A stretch of DNA of 50,091 bases from Clostridiales bacterium (GTDB lineage Bacteria > Bacillota > Clostridia > Saccharofermentanales > Saccharofermentanaceae). Position numbers and translations under genes: made by a program. Below the pieces are notes generated by a model, which searched no databases, was not told the DNA's origin, and saw only the letters and a program-made list of their open reading frames with translations. The stretch is from assembly GCA_017519205.1 (NCBI GenBank), contig JAFWSW010000130.1, positions 1 to 50,091 of the forward strand, written 5' to 3'. Shown piece after piece: positions 26,098 through 35,024 of this stretch (positions are counted from its first letter, which is position 1; every line of letters starts with the position of its first letter).

Positions 26098-27009
26098 TTA
26101 TTCCTCCAGCATGCCACGGACATCTTCCTGGGAAAAATGATATCTCTGATCACAGAAGTGACATTCCAGGTCAATTCCTTTAGGATCCTGTGAGAGTTCC
26201 GTGAGATCTTTCTTACCGATCGCCATGAGGTTTCTCTCCATTCTGTCTCTGGAGCAGTTGCACTTATAAGCGACTTTTCTTCCTTCCAGGAAGCAGATGT
26301 CCTTATCGCCGAGGAACATATCCAGGATCTTTTCCGGGTTCATGCCTTCCTGAAGAAGGAAGGATACCTCCGGGAAACCTCCGCTTACACGATCCTCGAG
26401 ATATGAGATCGTTTCTTCGTCCGCACCCGGAAGAAGCTGTACCATGAAGCCTCCGGCACAGGTGACGCCGTTGGTGTCGAGGCCTACGCCGAGAGATACG
26501 ATGGAAGGTGTCTGCTCCGAGGATGCAAAATAATATGTGAAGTCTTCCGCGATCTCGCCGGAAACCAGCTCGACCTGACCGACATAGGGTTCTTTCAGAC
26601 CGAAGTCCTTAACGACAGTAAGTTTTCCGGATCCGACCGCTGCTCCGACGTCCAGTTTTCCCGGGCGGTGATAGGTCGTCTCCACGACAGGTTCCAGACA
26701 GTAACCTCGAACGTTTCCATGGGAATCGGCCACCGCCGTCATGCCCTGCAGCGGACCGTCCGAACGGATATTGGCCGTGATCGTGTCGCCCTCACCCTTC
26801 AGGGTGTCCGCGACGAAAAGTGTTCCGGTGAGGAATCTTCCCAGTGCCGCCGTCGCGACAGGGGATGTCTTATGGATACGGAGAGCTTCTTTGACGAGTT
26901 CTGTAGAGCGGATCGCAAGCGCTCTGACCTTGCCGGAAAGCGCAGTTGCCGTCACGATATAATCCGATCCGTCTGTCGGGGATCCCGGTGCTAAATAGAA
27001 ATCGTCCAT
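26098..27009 (-). CDS. hslO: Redox-regulated chaperone Hsp33
   Basis: 303 residues. The C-terminal redox switch has the zinc ligands C-x-C (CNCSRDR) and C-x2-C (CHFC), and the N-terminal part shows the substrate-binding core (TGTLFVADTLKGEGDTITAN, SDGPLQG). Under oxidative stress the cysteines form disulfides and the protein becomes a holdase in the cytoplasm. GGAG precedes the ATG. It is the last gene of the minus-strand run starting with the CdaR-type regulator. Confidence 0.96.
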   Translation of the reverse strand: MDDFYLAPGSPTDGSDYIVTATALSGKVRALAIRSTELVKEALRIHKTSPVATAALGRFLTGTLFVADTLKGEGDTITANIRSDGPLQGMTAVADSHGNVRGYCLEPVVETTYHRPGKLDVGAAVGSGKLTVVKDFGLKEPYVGQVELVSGEIAEDFTYYFASSEQTPSIVSLGVGLDTNGVTCAGGFMVQLLPGADEETISYLEDRVSGGFPEVSFLLQEGMNPEKILDMFLGDKDICFLEGRKVAYKCNCSRDRMERNLMAIGKKDLTELSQDPKGIDLECHFCDQRYHFSQEDVRGMLEE

Positions 27010-27055
27010 CTCTTATCTCCGTTTCTTCGTTCCTTTATCAGTAGAAGATAATACA

Positions 27056-27823
27056 TCAGAGTGGTCTTCTTAAGCAATAGAAGATCCTCTCATCTTTCTC
27101 ATTCGGCTTCCTTTTCTTCAGTTCTCCGAATATGCCTGCGACTTCGAGGCCGTACTTTTCCGCCAAAGATCGGATCTTCTCATCCGTATAATACCGCTCG
27201 ACGATTTCCTCATCGCAGCGGGAATATGTTTCTCCATCCTCAGTGCCGAACATCGTGAGGGATGCCGTGTTGATACAGGATGCTTCGTCATAGTCGTTTT
27301 CCCAGAGTACGGCGAAATCATCATCGATCGAATAGAAGAAGTTTCCGGCAAGAGTTTCCTTAAAGTGCTTCCCGGAAGCCACATCGAAGATAAAGAGCCC
27401 GCCCGGATTCAGGAAGTTGCCGAAGGACTTAAAGAGACGGTCCAGTGCTTTTGGATCGGAAATATGATTCACAGTATCCAGAAGCGAGACGAAAATATCG
27501 GCCGATCCGAAGAGATCGAGCTTCGTCATGTCCTGACAGAGCCACAGAATCTTCGTATCCTTCCCTGCGCGGGATCTCGCCTGATCAAGCATCGCCGGAG
27601 AATTATCGACACCGATCGTGTCGTAGCCTCTTTTGGAAAGCTCGCAGGTCACAAGTCCCGTGCCACAGCCGAGATCACAGAGAAGGAGCTTCCCGTTCTC
27701 TCCATCGCCCGGAGCTTTTATATAGCGTTTCGCGATAAAGTCGACGAAATCCGCCCACTGCTTCGGATTGAGATCCTGCTGGAAACAATCGTAGTATCCT
27801 GCTAGAAAATCATATGCTGACAT
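27056..27823 (-). CDS. Class I SAM-dependent methyltransferase
   Basis: 255 residues with the SAM-binding motif LCDLGCGTG (~48-56), the acidic residue of motif II in IGVDNSPAM, and later LLDTVNHI and GGLFIFDVAS. This is a small-molecule-type methyltransferase fold; the substrate cannot be read from the sequence. AAAGGA precedes the ATG, which is 3 nt after the M23 peptidase stop codon, so it shares that message. Confidence 0.88.
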   Translation of the reverse strand: MSAYDFLAGYYDCFQQDLNPKQWADFVDFIAKRYIKAPGDGENGKLLLCDLGCGTGLVTCELSKRGYDTIGVDNSPAMLDQARSRAGKDTKILWLCQDMTKLDLFGSADIFVSLLDTVNHISDPKALDRLFKSFGNFLNPGGLFIFDVASGKHFKETLAGNFFYSIDDDFAVLWENDYDEASCINTASLTMFGTEDGETYSRCDEEIVERYYTDEKIRSLAEKYGLEVAGIFGELKKRKPNEKDERIFYCLRRPL

Positions 27824-27826
27824 ATA

Positions 27827-29236
27827 TTATCCTTTTATATAAGGAACCGGGTCAACCTTCGTACCGTTGACACGGACTTCGAAGTGCAGGTGCGGTCCTG
27901 TGGATGTTCCCGTGCTTCCGCACTCGGCGATCGTTTGGCCGGCCTGGACCTTGTCGCCAACATGCACATATACATCACGGCAGTGTGCGTAGGTCGTGCA
28001 GATACCGTTTCCATGATCGATGACACAATAGTTGCCGTAGTTGACCGATCCGGTGTTCTGGCCCTCAACAGGCTCTTCGACCTTGATGACCGTGCCGTCT
28101 GCAGCCGTTACGATCGGATTGCCGTATGATCCGCCGAGGTCAACGCCCCAGTGCATCTTGTTGTAGTGATAGACCGGATGGTAGCGCATACCGAATCCGG
28201 AATATACGGTATAGTCTCCCGGGTAAGGCCATGTCATCTTCATGAGCGGTTTTTCGGACCCGGAATTTCCGCCGCCATTATTGTTGTTGCCGGTATTTCC
28301 GCTATTGCCGCTATTGCCGCCGTTTCCGCTGTTACCGCCATTACCGTTATTGCTCGGTTTCGGAGTCGGAGTAGGAGTCTTCGTGGCCTGTGCTCTCTTG
28401 GCCGCAGCCGTCGCGGTCAGTGCTGCCTGTCGGCGCTCTTCTTCCTCTTTCTGTTTCTGAAGTTCACGGATCTCGTCATCCAGACGGTCTGCTTCCTCCT
28501 GGAAAGCATCCTCCTTCTGCTGCCAGCGGGAAAGCTCGCTGTTTTTTTCTTCCAGAGCGGCTTCCGTCACGCCGATCCTTGAGCGGAGTTCCTCGAGCTG
28601 AGCCGACTTTTCCTCGGCGATACGCTGCATATCCTCTGCTTCCTGAAGTGCGTAGGTGTTCTTCAGTTCCGCATCGTCCATCGCGATCTGGAGCTGGTCG
28701 ATCATCTGAAGATCAGCATCACCGATCAGGGAGATCAGCTCAAGGTTCGTAAAGAAGCCCGCGATGCTGTCGGATTCCAGAAGGATCTCCAGCGTGGACT
28801 TATTCTCATAGGCGAACATGATGCTGATTCTTTCAGAATACTGTTTTCTCTTATTCAGGAGATTTTCCTGGGACTGGATATACTCATCGAGCGCCTCCTG
28901 CTTGGCGATCAGGGCAGCCGCGTATTCTTCGGAGATCTCCTGATACTGGGCCATCTGCTCATCCGACAGGCCCTTGAGTTCCTCCAGTTCACCGGAGAGC
29001 TGACTCTTCTCCTGCTTCAGTTCCCAGACCTGATTGCTGGCGTTCTCCGCCTTTCTTTTCGCTTCATCACGCTGCTTCTTCGCTTCGTCGATATCCGCCT
29101 GGGAAGGCGTATAAGCAAGGAAGTCCCTGTTTACTGCCTTGACCGGTTTTCTTGCCAGAAAAGCACCGGCAGTGAAAATGATCGATGCACATAGCATGAT
29201 GGCGATCTGATTGATTAATCTTCTTCTACGGATCAT
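27827..29236 (-). CDS. Murein hydrolase activator-like M23 peptidase with coiled coil
   Basis: 469 residues: a membrane anchor or signal segment (~10-29), a long coiled coil (~45-285), a Thr-Pro then Asn/Gly-rich linker (~295-335) and a LytM/M23 domain (~345-469). The zinc ligands are intact: H-x3-D in HWGVDLGG and H-x-H in HLHFE, so it may itself cut peptidoglycan, unlike E. coli EnvC. It directly follows ftsE-ftsX, as do EnvC- and PcsB-type partners that FtsEX controls from the membrane. GGAGGTGA precedes the ATG. Confidence 0.9.
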   Translation of the reverse strand: MIRRRRLINQIAIMLCASIIFTAGAFLARKPVKAVNRDFLAYTPSQADIDEAKKQRDEAKRKAENASNQVWELKQEKSQLSGELEELKGLSDEQMAQYQEISEEYAAALIAKQEALDEYIQSQENLLNKRKQYSERISIMFAYENKSTLEILLESDSIAGFFTNLELISLIGDADLQMIDQLQIAMDDAELKNTYALQEAEDMQRIAEEKSAQLEELRSRIGVTEAALEEKNSELSRWQQKEDAFQEEADRLDDEIRELQKQKEEEERRQAALTATAAAKRAQATKTPTPTPKPSNNGNGGNSGNGGNSGNSGNTGNNNNGGGNSGSEKPLMKMTWPYPGDYTVYSGFGMRYHPVYHYNKMHWGVDLGGSYGNPIVTAADGTVIKVEEPVEGQNTGSVNYGNYCVIDHGNGICTTYAHCRDVYVHVGDKVQAGQTIAECGSTGTSTGPHLHFEVRVNGTKVDPVPYIKG

Positions 29237-29249
29237 GGAATCACCTCCA

Positions 29250-30152
29250 TTAGACCTTGACGTATTTTCTTACGGCAATGCCGGAGCCGACAGCACCGAT
29301 GATCATGCCGCTGCAAAGGCAGAGGATCAGTACGGACAGCGAGAGGTTTCTCATCGGAAGCAGTGCATAGATGCTGGAAGGATCTACAGATTTCATCGCG
29401 CGGTCGTAGATCGCACCATACGCAAAATAGGTAATTCCCCATGCGCAGAGTGCACTGACCAGACCGACCAGTGCGCCTTCCACGATATACGGGAAACGGA
29501 TATACCTGTTGGTTGCACCGACAAACTTCATGATGGCGATCTCCGTCGCTCTCGAATATACCGAGATACGAACCATGTTGGAGATGATAAACAATGAGAT
29601 CAGGAAAAGCACGGTAAAGGCAATGACGGTCGCAATATTCACGGTCTTCGTCGCCTTCGTCAGGAATTTCATGACGTTACTTTCCTGCATGACCTTCTCG
29701 ATTCCCGGGATCGCGCGGATATGCATGACTACGTCATCTGCATACGACGGATCGGTCAGCTGGACCGTGACCGTGTACGGAAGATAGGTGTTGTAGTCAA
29801 AATCATCCAGGATCGAGGCACTGTCGCCGAGTTCTTTTCTAAACCGGGTATAGTTCTCTTCCGGAGAAAGACCCTTGAAACCCTTGATCTTTTCCGGCTT
29901 GTTCTCGTTAAGATAATCCACCAGCATATTCATCTGGTCCTGAGTACATCCCAGCTTCATATAGACTTCGATCGGCGGCTGCTGCCCGACCTTCTTCATG
30001 ATATAGCGGGCATTTGCCGAGAAGATAAAGAATACGGACATCAGAAGGAGCATCAGAAGGATCGTCGAGATCGAGGCGATCGTTACCAGCGGATGGCGTA
30101 CGATACCCTGAATACCTTCCTTCAGAGAATTCCAAAAAGCTCGAAAACTCAT
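29250..30152 (-). CDS. ftsX: Cell-division ABC transporter permease FtsX
   Basis: 300 residues: cytoplasmic start (FRAFWNSLKEGIQGIVRHPL), a first membrane helix (~25-45), an extracellular domain (~50-165), then three helices to the C-terminus. This is the FtsX topology. It passes ATP-driven movement from FtsE to a periplasmic or wall hydrolase, here probably the M23 protein encoded next. The ATG overlaps the ftsE stop by 4 nt. Confidence 0.95.
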   Translation of the reverse strand: MSFRAFWNSLKEGIQGIVRHPLVTIASISTILLMLLLMSVFFIFSANARYIMKKVGQQPPIEVYMKLGCTQDQMNMLVDYLNENKPEKIKGFKGLSPEENYTRFRKELGDSASILDDFDYNTYLPYTVTVQLTDPSYADDVVMHIRAIPGIEKVMQESNVMKFLTKATKTVNIATVIAFTVLFLISLFIISNMVRISVYSRATEIAIMKFVGATNRYIRFPYIVEGALVGLVSALCAWGITYFAYGAIYDRAMKSVDPSSIYALLPMRNLSLSVLILCLCSGMIIGAVGSGIAVRKYVKV

Positions 30153-31300
30153 TTGTCATCCCCCTTACTGTCCGAAGGAATATCAGGATCATCGAAATCT
30201 TCTTCGACTCTCTTCTCTTTCTTCTCTTTCGGTTTCTTTTCTTCTTTTTTCTCTTTCAGATCCTTCTCGGGTTTATCCTCTTTCAGAGGCTTATCCTCCT
30301 TGATCTCTTTTGCCGCAGGCTTATCCTCCACGACAGTGATGATCGGCTCCGCCTTCGTCTCGGGAGCTTTTGGAGCAGGATCTTCTTCTTTCTCCGGATC
30401 TTTCGGAAGATCTTCGATCACGTTGGCTTCCGGTTCTTTATCCGAAGTCTCTTCTTTCTCATCGTCCGGGAATTCCGGGAGAGGCTCTTCCTTCTTTTCC
30501 GGATCTTCCGACGGGAATTCCGGGAGAGGCTCTGTTTTCTCCTCGCCCTGAAGCTCGGAAAGCGAATATACTTCCGGCACGAACTCATCGATCATGGATT
30601 TCGGAAGAGCCAATTTATCTTCGGCCGTGTAACCGGAACCGAACTCATCTCGTACGATCAGTCCTTCATCGACCTCGATAACACGCTTCTTCATGCGGTC
30701 AACGAGGTTACTGTCATGGGTGCAGACGATAACCGTGGTACCCTGACGGTTGATCTCTTCGAGGAGCGCCATAATAGACTCCGATGTCTCCGGGTCGAGG
30801 TTACCGGTCGGCTCATCTGCCACGATCAGCTTCGGATTATTCAGCATCGCTCTTGCGATCGCGACACGCTGCTGCTCACCACCGGAAAGCTCCAGCGGCA
30901 TCGAGTTCGCCTTATCGCGGAGGCCGACCGCGCCAAGCACGATGTCGACCATCTGATGGAGTTTTTTGCTCGGGACGCCGATGATCTCACCGGCAAATGC
31001 AATATTCTCTTCGACTGTTTTGGTCTCGATCAGTCGGAAATCCTGATAGATGATTCCAATCTGTCTTCTAAGGATCGGCACTAGTGCTCTCGACATCTTG
31101 GAGATGCAGAACTTATCGATGATGACCAGGCCTTCCGTCGGCTTCTCTTCACGGGTAATGCACTTCATTAATGTGGATTTACCGGAACCGCTCTTACCGA
31201 TGACGAATACAAACTCTCCGTCGCGGATGACAAACGTCACTCCTTTGAGTGCATCCGTGCCGGTCTTGTATGTCTTATGTACATTTTCAAAACGTATCAA
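30149..31300 (-). CDS. ftsE: Cell-division ATP-binding protein FtsE with long charged C-terminal tail
   Basis: 383 residues. Residues 1-~220 are a complete FtsE ATPase: Walker [10 protein letters not shown] (35-43), Q-loop YQDFRL, signature LSGGEQQR (138-145), Walker B LIVADEP (158-164). Usual FtsE ends near 225; here ~160 further residues are rich in Glu, Lys, Asp and Pro, almost certainly disordered, with EPLPEFP at 257-263 and again at 272-278. The start codon is TTG (31298-31300) with AGGA about 10 nt upstream. It lies 19 nt after the regulator gene. Confidence 0.93.
   Translation of the reverse strand: MIRFENVHKTYKTGTDALKGVTFVIRDGEFVFVIGKSGSGKSTLMKCITREEKPTEGLVIIDKFCISKMSRALVPILRRQIGIIYQDFRLIETKTVEENIAFAGEIIGVPSKKLHQMVDIVLGAVGLRDKANSMPLELSGGEQQRVAIARAMLNNPKLIVADEPTGNLDPETSESIMALLEEINRQGTTVIVCTHDSNLVDRMKKRVIEVDEGLIVRDEFGSGYTAEDKLALPKSMIDEFVPEVYSLSELQGEEKTEPLPEFPSEDPEKKEEPLPEFPDDEKEETSDKEPEANVIEDLPKDPEKEEDPAPKAPETKAEPIITVVEDKPAAKEIKEDKPLKEDKPEKDLKEKKEEKKPKEKKEKRVEEDFDDPDIPSDSKGDDK
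30468..30533. repeat. 21-bp direct repeat inside ftsE tail
   Basis: The 21 bases at 30468-30488 recur exactly at 30513-30533, 45 bp apart, and encode the repeated EPLPEFP motif of the FtsE tail. The tail may have grown by short duplications. Confidence 0.85.
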
Positions 31301-31319
31301 AGTATCTCGTTCCTATCGT

Positions 31320-32417
31320 TTACCAGTTGATATTCCCGCTGGTTCCGGATCTCTCCTGTTTTTCAAGATACGTACGTACCATCGCTGCCAGTTTGAAAAG
31401 CACTGCGTCGTCAAACGAACGCAGGTCAAGGCCGGTGATCTTCTGTACCTTATCCAGACGGTAAACCAGTGTATTTCTATGTACGAAGAGTTTTCTCGAG
31501 GTCTCACTTCCGTTGAGGTTGTTCTCGAAGAAGCTCTGGATCGTTACCAATGTATCCGAATCGAGGGATTCATACGCACCCTGCGGGAAAACCTCGTTCA
31601 GGAACATGTTACAGAGCGTCGGCGGGAGCTGATAGATCAGACGGCCGAGGCCCAGTTTGTCATATCTCATGATGAACTGCTCGCTCTCAAAGATGGATCC
31701 CACACGGAGCGCCAGTGTCGCTTCACGATAGGACTTTGCGATATCTCTGAGTGTCGGTGCCGGCATACCGATACCAACATGGGCACGGATCATGGATTCC
31801 GCATTGAGATTATCCAGGATCGTTCTGCTTACTTCTGTCAGGTATGTATCGAAGTTCTCTCCGAGATCCATGACCAGGACGATCGTCTCTTCATCCATGG
31901 CTACGACCATCTGGGTCTTCGTATCCGGGAACAGGTTCTGCAGGATCTCGAGGCACTCGACTCCGTCATTCTTACTTACGCGAACGATAAATACGATACG
32001 GCGGGTTGCGAACGGGATCTTATACTCTCTTGCCTTCAGCGGGATATCACCGGGCAGTTCGTTTTCCAAAAGGATATTCTTAATAAATGTTTCGCGCTCG
32101 ACATCCGTATTTCTCTCACGCATGGCCGCCTTGATCCACTGGGTGACCAGCTCGAGGTATGTCTTCGCGGTCGGATCTACGCCGCTGATAAAAGCGATGT
32201 ACTGCGTCGAATCTCCGATAACGATCTTCATGTAGGTTTTACCGGCGGTATTGGAGAACAGTTCATCCGAGAGAAGAACAGCTCTTGCGCTGGAGTCTTC
32301 GATGCCCTCCCAGGCAGGATCGGTGCAGGCTACTACCATACCCGATGTATCCATGACACCAACAGTCAAATCAAGGATCTTCTTCGCCTCGCGCATACAT
32401 TTCTTTAATTCTTCCAT
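31320..32417 (-). CDS. PucR/CdaR-type transcriptional regulator
   Basis: 365 residues. An N-terminal sensor-like part (MDTSGMVVACTDPAWEG, resembling the sugar-diacid recognition domain), a middle GGDEF-like PucR region (HVGIGMPAPTLRDIAKSYRE) and a C-terminal helix-turn-helix of the PucR type (FVHRNTLVYRLDKVQKITGL). The ligand is unknown. The start at 32417 has AAGGTG upstream; an in-frame GTG three codons earlier is less likely. It is the first gene of the run with ftsE-ftsX-M23, 19 nt apart, so it may regulate that operon. Confidence 0.87.
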   Translation of the reverse strand: MEELKKCMREAKKILDLTVGVMDTSGMVVACTDPAWEGIEDSSARAVLLSDELFSNTAGKTYMKIVIGDSTQYIAFISGVDPTAKTYLELVTQWIKAAMRERNTDVERETFIKNILLENELPGDIPLKAREYKIPFATRRIVFIVRVSKNDGVECLEILQNLFPDTKTQMVVAMDEETIVLVMDLGENFDTYLTEVSRTILDNLNAESMIRAHVGIGMPAPTLRDIAKSYREATLALRVGSIFESEQFIMRYDKLGLGRLIYQLPPTLCNMFLNEVFPQGAYESLDSDTLVTIQSFFENNLNGSETSRKLFVHRNTLVYRLDKVQKITGLDLRSFDDAVLFKLAAMVRTYLEKQERSGTSGNINW

Positions 32418-32455
32418 ACGCTTCACCTTATCTCTTTCGTAGTCTTTGCGGTAAC

Positions 32456-32469
32456 GGACATAGATGTCC
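32456..32469. promoter_or_regulatory. Palindrome in the regulator's 5' region
   Basis: GGACAT-AG-ATGTCC is a perfect inverted repeat located between the promoter at 32492-32520 and the regulator start. It could be an operator or a small hairpin in the message. Confidence 0.4.
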
Positions 32470-32491
32470 TATAGAAGTCGCTATCTTATTT

Positions 32492-32520
32492 ATCTTAAAC
32501 TTTTCACGAAAATCTTGCAA
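32492..32520 (-). promoter_or_regulatory. Candidate promoter of the regulator-ftsEX operon
   Basis: TTGCAA (32515-32520), 17-nt spacer, TAAGAT (32492-32497) on the minus strand, about 75 nt ahead of the regulator start codon. Confidence 0.6.
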
Positions 32521-32548
32521 CATTCGCGATCTTTTTTGTATTTAGGGA

Positions 32549-32583
32549 CAAAAAAAGAACTGTCCCGTTTCCGGGACAGTTCT
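32549..32583 (-). terminator. Strong terminator of the sugar ABC ATPase gene
   Basis: A perfect 12-bp stem, AGAACTGTCCCG and its complement (32556-32567 with 32572-32583), GAAA loop on the minus strand, then TTTTTT. Confidence 0.93.
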
Positions 32584-32611
32584 CCATTTATTTTCACTTA
32601 CTTGTTTCCGA

Positions 32612-33727
32612 TTAGGAAATAATGCTCTGCTCAGTATCCTTATCGAAGAGGTGTACACGGTTAGCATCAACAGCGATGTCAACAACTTCACCTACACGGG
32701 ACTCGGATGTGGTCGGGTCTACTCTTGCTGTCAGCGGGAGAGAACCGTTAACTGTTACGTACAGGTATGTCTCAGCACCGAGCATCTCGACAACGTCGAC
32801 GTCTGCAGAGAATGCAGATTCCGGATGCATGGATACGTAAGTACCGTCATCGGTGAGAGCCTCAGGACGAATACCGAAGATAACTTCTGTTCCGTCACGC
32901 TCGATAACTTCCGGTACACAGTAACGCTCTGCGAGCTTGATGGAAGTATTCTCGAATGCAACATAAACATCGTCGCCTTCTACCTGGATCATAGCGTTGA
33001 TGAAGTTCATCGGAGGCATTCCGATAAATCCTGCTACGAATGTGTTTACCGGGTTGTCGTAGAGCTCCGTCGGGGAGTCAACCTGCTGGATGAAGCCATC
33101 CTTCATAACTACGATACGGGTACCCATCGTCATAGCCTCTGTCTGGTCGTGAGTAACGTAGATGATGGTTGTCTGCAGTCTCTGGTGGAGCTTTGTGATC
33201 TCAACACGCATCTGAACACGGAGCTTAGCGTCGAGGTTGGACAGCGGCTCGTCCATGAGGAAGACCTTCGGGTCACGAACGATAGCACGGCCGAGAGCAA
33301 CACGCTGACGCTGACCACCGGAGAGAGCCTTCGGCTTTCTGTCGAGGAGGTGCTCGATCTCGAGGATCTTAGCAGCTTCCTGAACGCGGCGCTTGATCTC
33401 ATCACGAGCTACCTTACGGAGCTTAAGACCGAATGCCATGTTATCGAATACTGTCATGTGCGGATAGAGAGCGTAGTTCTGGAAAACCATCGCGATATCA
33501 CGATCCTTCGGGAGTACGTCGTTGATCAGACGATCTTCGATGTAGATCTCACCCTCGGAGATATCTTCGAGACCAGCGATCATACGCAGGGTGGTGGACT
33601 TACCGCAACCGGAAGGTCCTACCAGGATGATAAATTCCTTATCGGAAATCTCAAGGTTGAAGTCAGAAACAGCTACAACGCCGCCTTCATACTTCTTGTA
33701 AACATGCTGAAGTGATAAACTTGCCAT
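32612..33727 (-). CDS. ugpC: Sugar ABC transporter ATPase, MsmX/UgpC/MalK type
   Basis: 371 residues. ABC domain with GPSGCGKST (~37-45), [23 protein letters not shown] and [16 protein letters not shown], followed by a C-terminal MalK-like regulatory domain (~240-371, [11 protein letters not shown]). It powers carbohydrate importers. No permease or binding-protein gene lies nearby, so it is likely a shared ATPase serving several importers, as MsmX does in Bacillus. It has its own promoter and terminator. GGAGG precedes the ATG. Confidence 0.93.
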   Translation of the reverse strand: MASLSLQHVYKKYEGGVVAVSDFNLEISDKEFIILVGPSGCGKSTTLRMIAGLEDISEGEIYIEDRLINDVLPKDRDIAMVFQNYALYPHMTVFDNMAFGLKLRKVARDEIKRRVQEAAKILEIEHLLDRKPKALSGGQRQRVALGRAIVRDPKVFLMDEPLSNLDAKLRVQMRVEITKLHQRLQTTIIYVTHDQTEAMTMGTRIVVMKDGFIQQVDSPTELYDNPVNTFVAGFIGMPPMNFINAMIQVEGDDVYVAFENTSIKLAERYCVPEVIERDGTEVIFGIRPEALTDDGTYVSMHPESAFSADVDVVEMLGAETYLYVTVNGSLPLTARVDPTTSESRVGEVVDIAVDANRVHLFDKDTEQSIIS

Positions 33728-33780
33728 TTGTTACCTCCAAATTGTGACCGATTTTTCGGGCACTTTTTCTTTATGGAATT

Positions 33781-33809
33781 ACTATATCACGCCCCAACAT
33801 GAGTGACCA
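33781..33809 (-). promoter_or_regulatory. Promoter of the sugar ABC ATPase with overlapping palindrome
   Basis: TGGTCA (33804-33809), 17-nt spacer, TATAGT (33781-33786) preceded by TGA (extended -10). A palindrome GAGTG-GT-CACTC (33801-33812) covers the -35 box and could bind a repressor. Confidence 0.65.
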
Positions 33810-33946
33810 CTCGTAAAAATCCCCAAAAATACGAAGCCTTTTTTGACAACCCACAACAACGATTGTAGCAACTTGACAACTACAGCCATTCCAGCCTTGT
33901 GCAGAATGTACAATTTTCCTGATTTTTACCTGTTTGTCTTGCTTTA

Positions 33947-33980
33947 TGCAATTTTATTCAGTATTCTGTATAAATATTAA
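33947..33980 (+). promoter_or_regulatory. Two ARG-box-like operators over the argB promoter
   Basis: TGCAATTTTATTCA (33947-33960) and TGTATAAATATTAA (33967-33980) each match the palindromic ArgR/AhrC pattern TGnATWWWWATnCA at 11 of 12 fixed positions, and read on the minus strand the first is one base from the Bacillus consensus core. Their centres are 20 bp apart, two helical turns. The second contains the likely -10 (TATAAA, 33969-33974). Confidence 0.65.
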
Positions 33981-33998
33981 CGCTGGCAGGAGTTATAT

Positions 33999-34946
33999 AT
34001 GGAAAAGGATAAAACATTACCTTCTGTAGGAAATGATATGCAGACATGGATCAACAAGGCAGCAACTCTGATCGAGGCGCTTCCGTATATCCAGAGCCTG
34101 GCAGGAAAGACCGTCGTCATCAAGTACGGCGGCAATGCCATGATCAACGACGAGCTGAAATCCTCCGTCATGGATGATATCGCTCTTCTGAAATCCGTAG
34201 GCATCAACCCGGTACTCGTCCACGGCGGCGGACCGGATATCAGCAACATGCTGAAGACCCTGAACGTAGAATCCCGTTTCGAGAACGGCCTGCGTGTCAC
34301 TGATGCAAAAGTCATGAGCGTTGCGCAGATGGTCCTCGTCGGCAAGACCAATAAAGAGATCGTCTCCTATCTCGGACAGAAAGGCGTGAAAGCTATCGGT
34401 ATCAGCGGTATCGATGGTCACCTGATCGAGTGCGAGAAACTCACTGAGGATGCTAACGGCAATCCGATCGATGTAGGATTCGTAGGTAAAATAAAGAATA
34501 TTAATACTAAAGTAATCTCCACACTGGCCAGTGATGAATATATCCCGGTCGTTGCACCGATCGGTGTCGGTTCCGATGGAGAAAGCTACAATATCAACGC
34601 AGATACTGTTGCTGCTGAGATCGCCGTGGCACTCAAGGCAGAGAAGCTCATGACCCTTACGGATGTTGAGGGTGTTAAGGGCGTCATGCCGGATGGCACC
34701 GAGCAGGTCTTCCCTGTTCTCACGGAGTCTGATATCCACGAGATGATCGAGTCCGGCGTGATCACCGGCGGTATGATCCCGAAGGTCAACGGCTGCCTCG
34801 ATACGATCCGACGCGGCGTCGGCCGTGCACATATTATCGACGGGCGTATCCCTCACAGTATCCTCCTCGAGATCTTCACCGGAAAAGGTATCGGTACGAT
34901 GATCGTCCAGGAAAAGAAGCCCTATTTCGAGGGAGAAAAGATCTGA
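33999..34946 (+). CDS. argB: Acetylglutamate kinase
   Basis: 315 residues. Phosphate and substrate motifs [19 protein letters not shown], and TGGMIPKV; the extra N-terminal helix ([20 protein letters not shown]) is typical of hexameric, arginine-inhibited enzymes. It phosphorylates N-acetylglutamate, the second step of arginine synthesis, in the cytoplasm. CAGGAG lies before the ATG. First gene of argB-argD-argF-GNAT, behind the two ARG boxes. Confidence 0.96.
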   Translation: MEKDKTLPSVGNDMQTWINKAATLIEALPYIQSLAGKTVVIKYGGNAMINDELKSSVMDDIALLKSVGINPVLVHGGGPDISNMLKTLNVESRFENGLRVTDAKVMSVAQMVLVGKTNKEIVSYLGQKGVKAIGISGIDGHLIECEKLTEDANGNPIDVGFVGKIKNINTKVISTLASDEYIPVVAPIGVGSDGESYNINADTVAAEIAVALKAEKLMTLTDVEGVKGVMPDGTEQVFPVLTESDIHEMIESGVITGGMIPKVNGCLDTIRRGVGRAHIIDGRIPHSILLEIFTGKGIGTMIVQEKKPYFEGEKI

Positions 34947-34957
34947 TTCAACTAAAC

Positions 34958-34996
34958 GCCGGTCCGGCTGATGTTTCCAACATGCCGGTCCCCGGC
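34958..34996 (+). other. Hairpin between argB and argD
   Basis: GCCGG/CCGGC (34958-34962, 34992-34996), CCGG/CCGG and ATGTT/AACAT (34971-34975, 34979-34983) nest into one imperfect stem. No T-run follows, so it is more likely a message-stability or spacing element than a terminator. Confidence 0.5.
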
Positions 34997-35024
34997 AGAA
35001 TAATTATCAATGAGGATATATATT

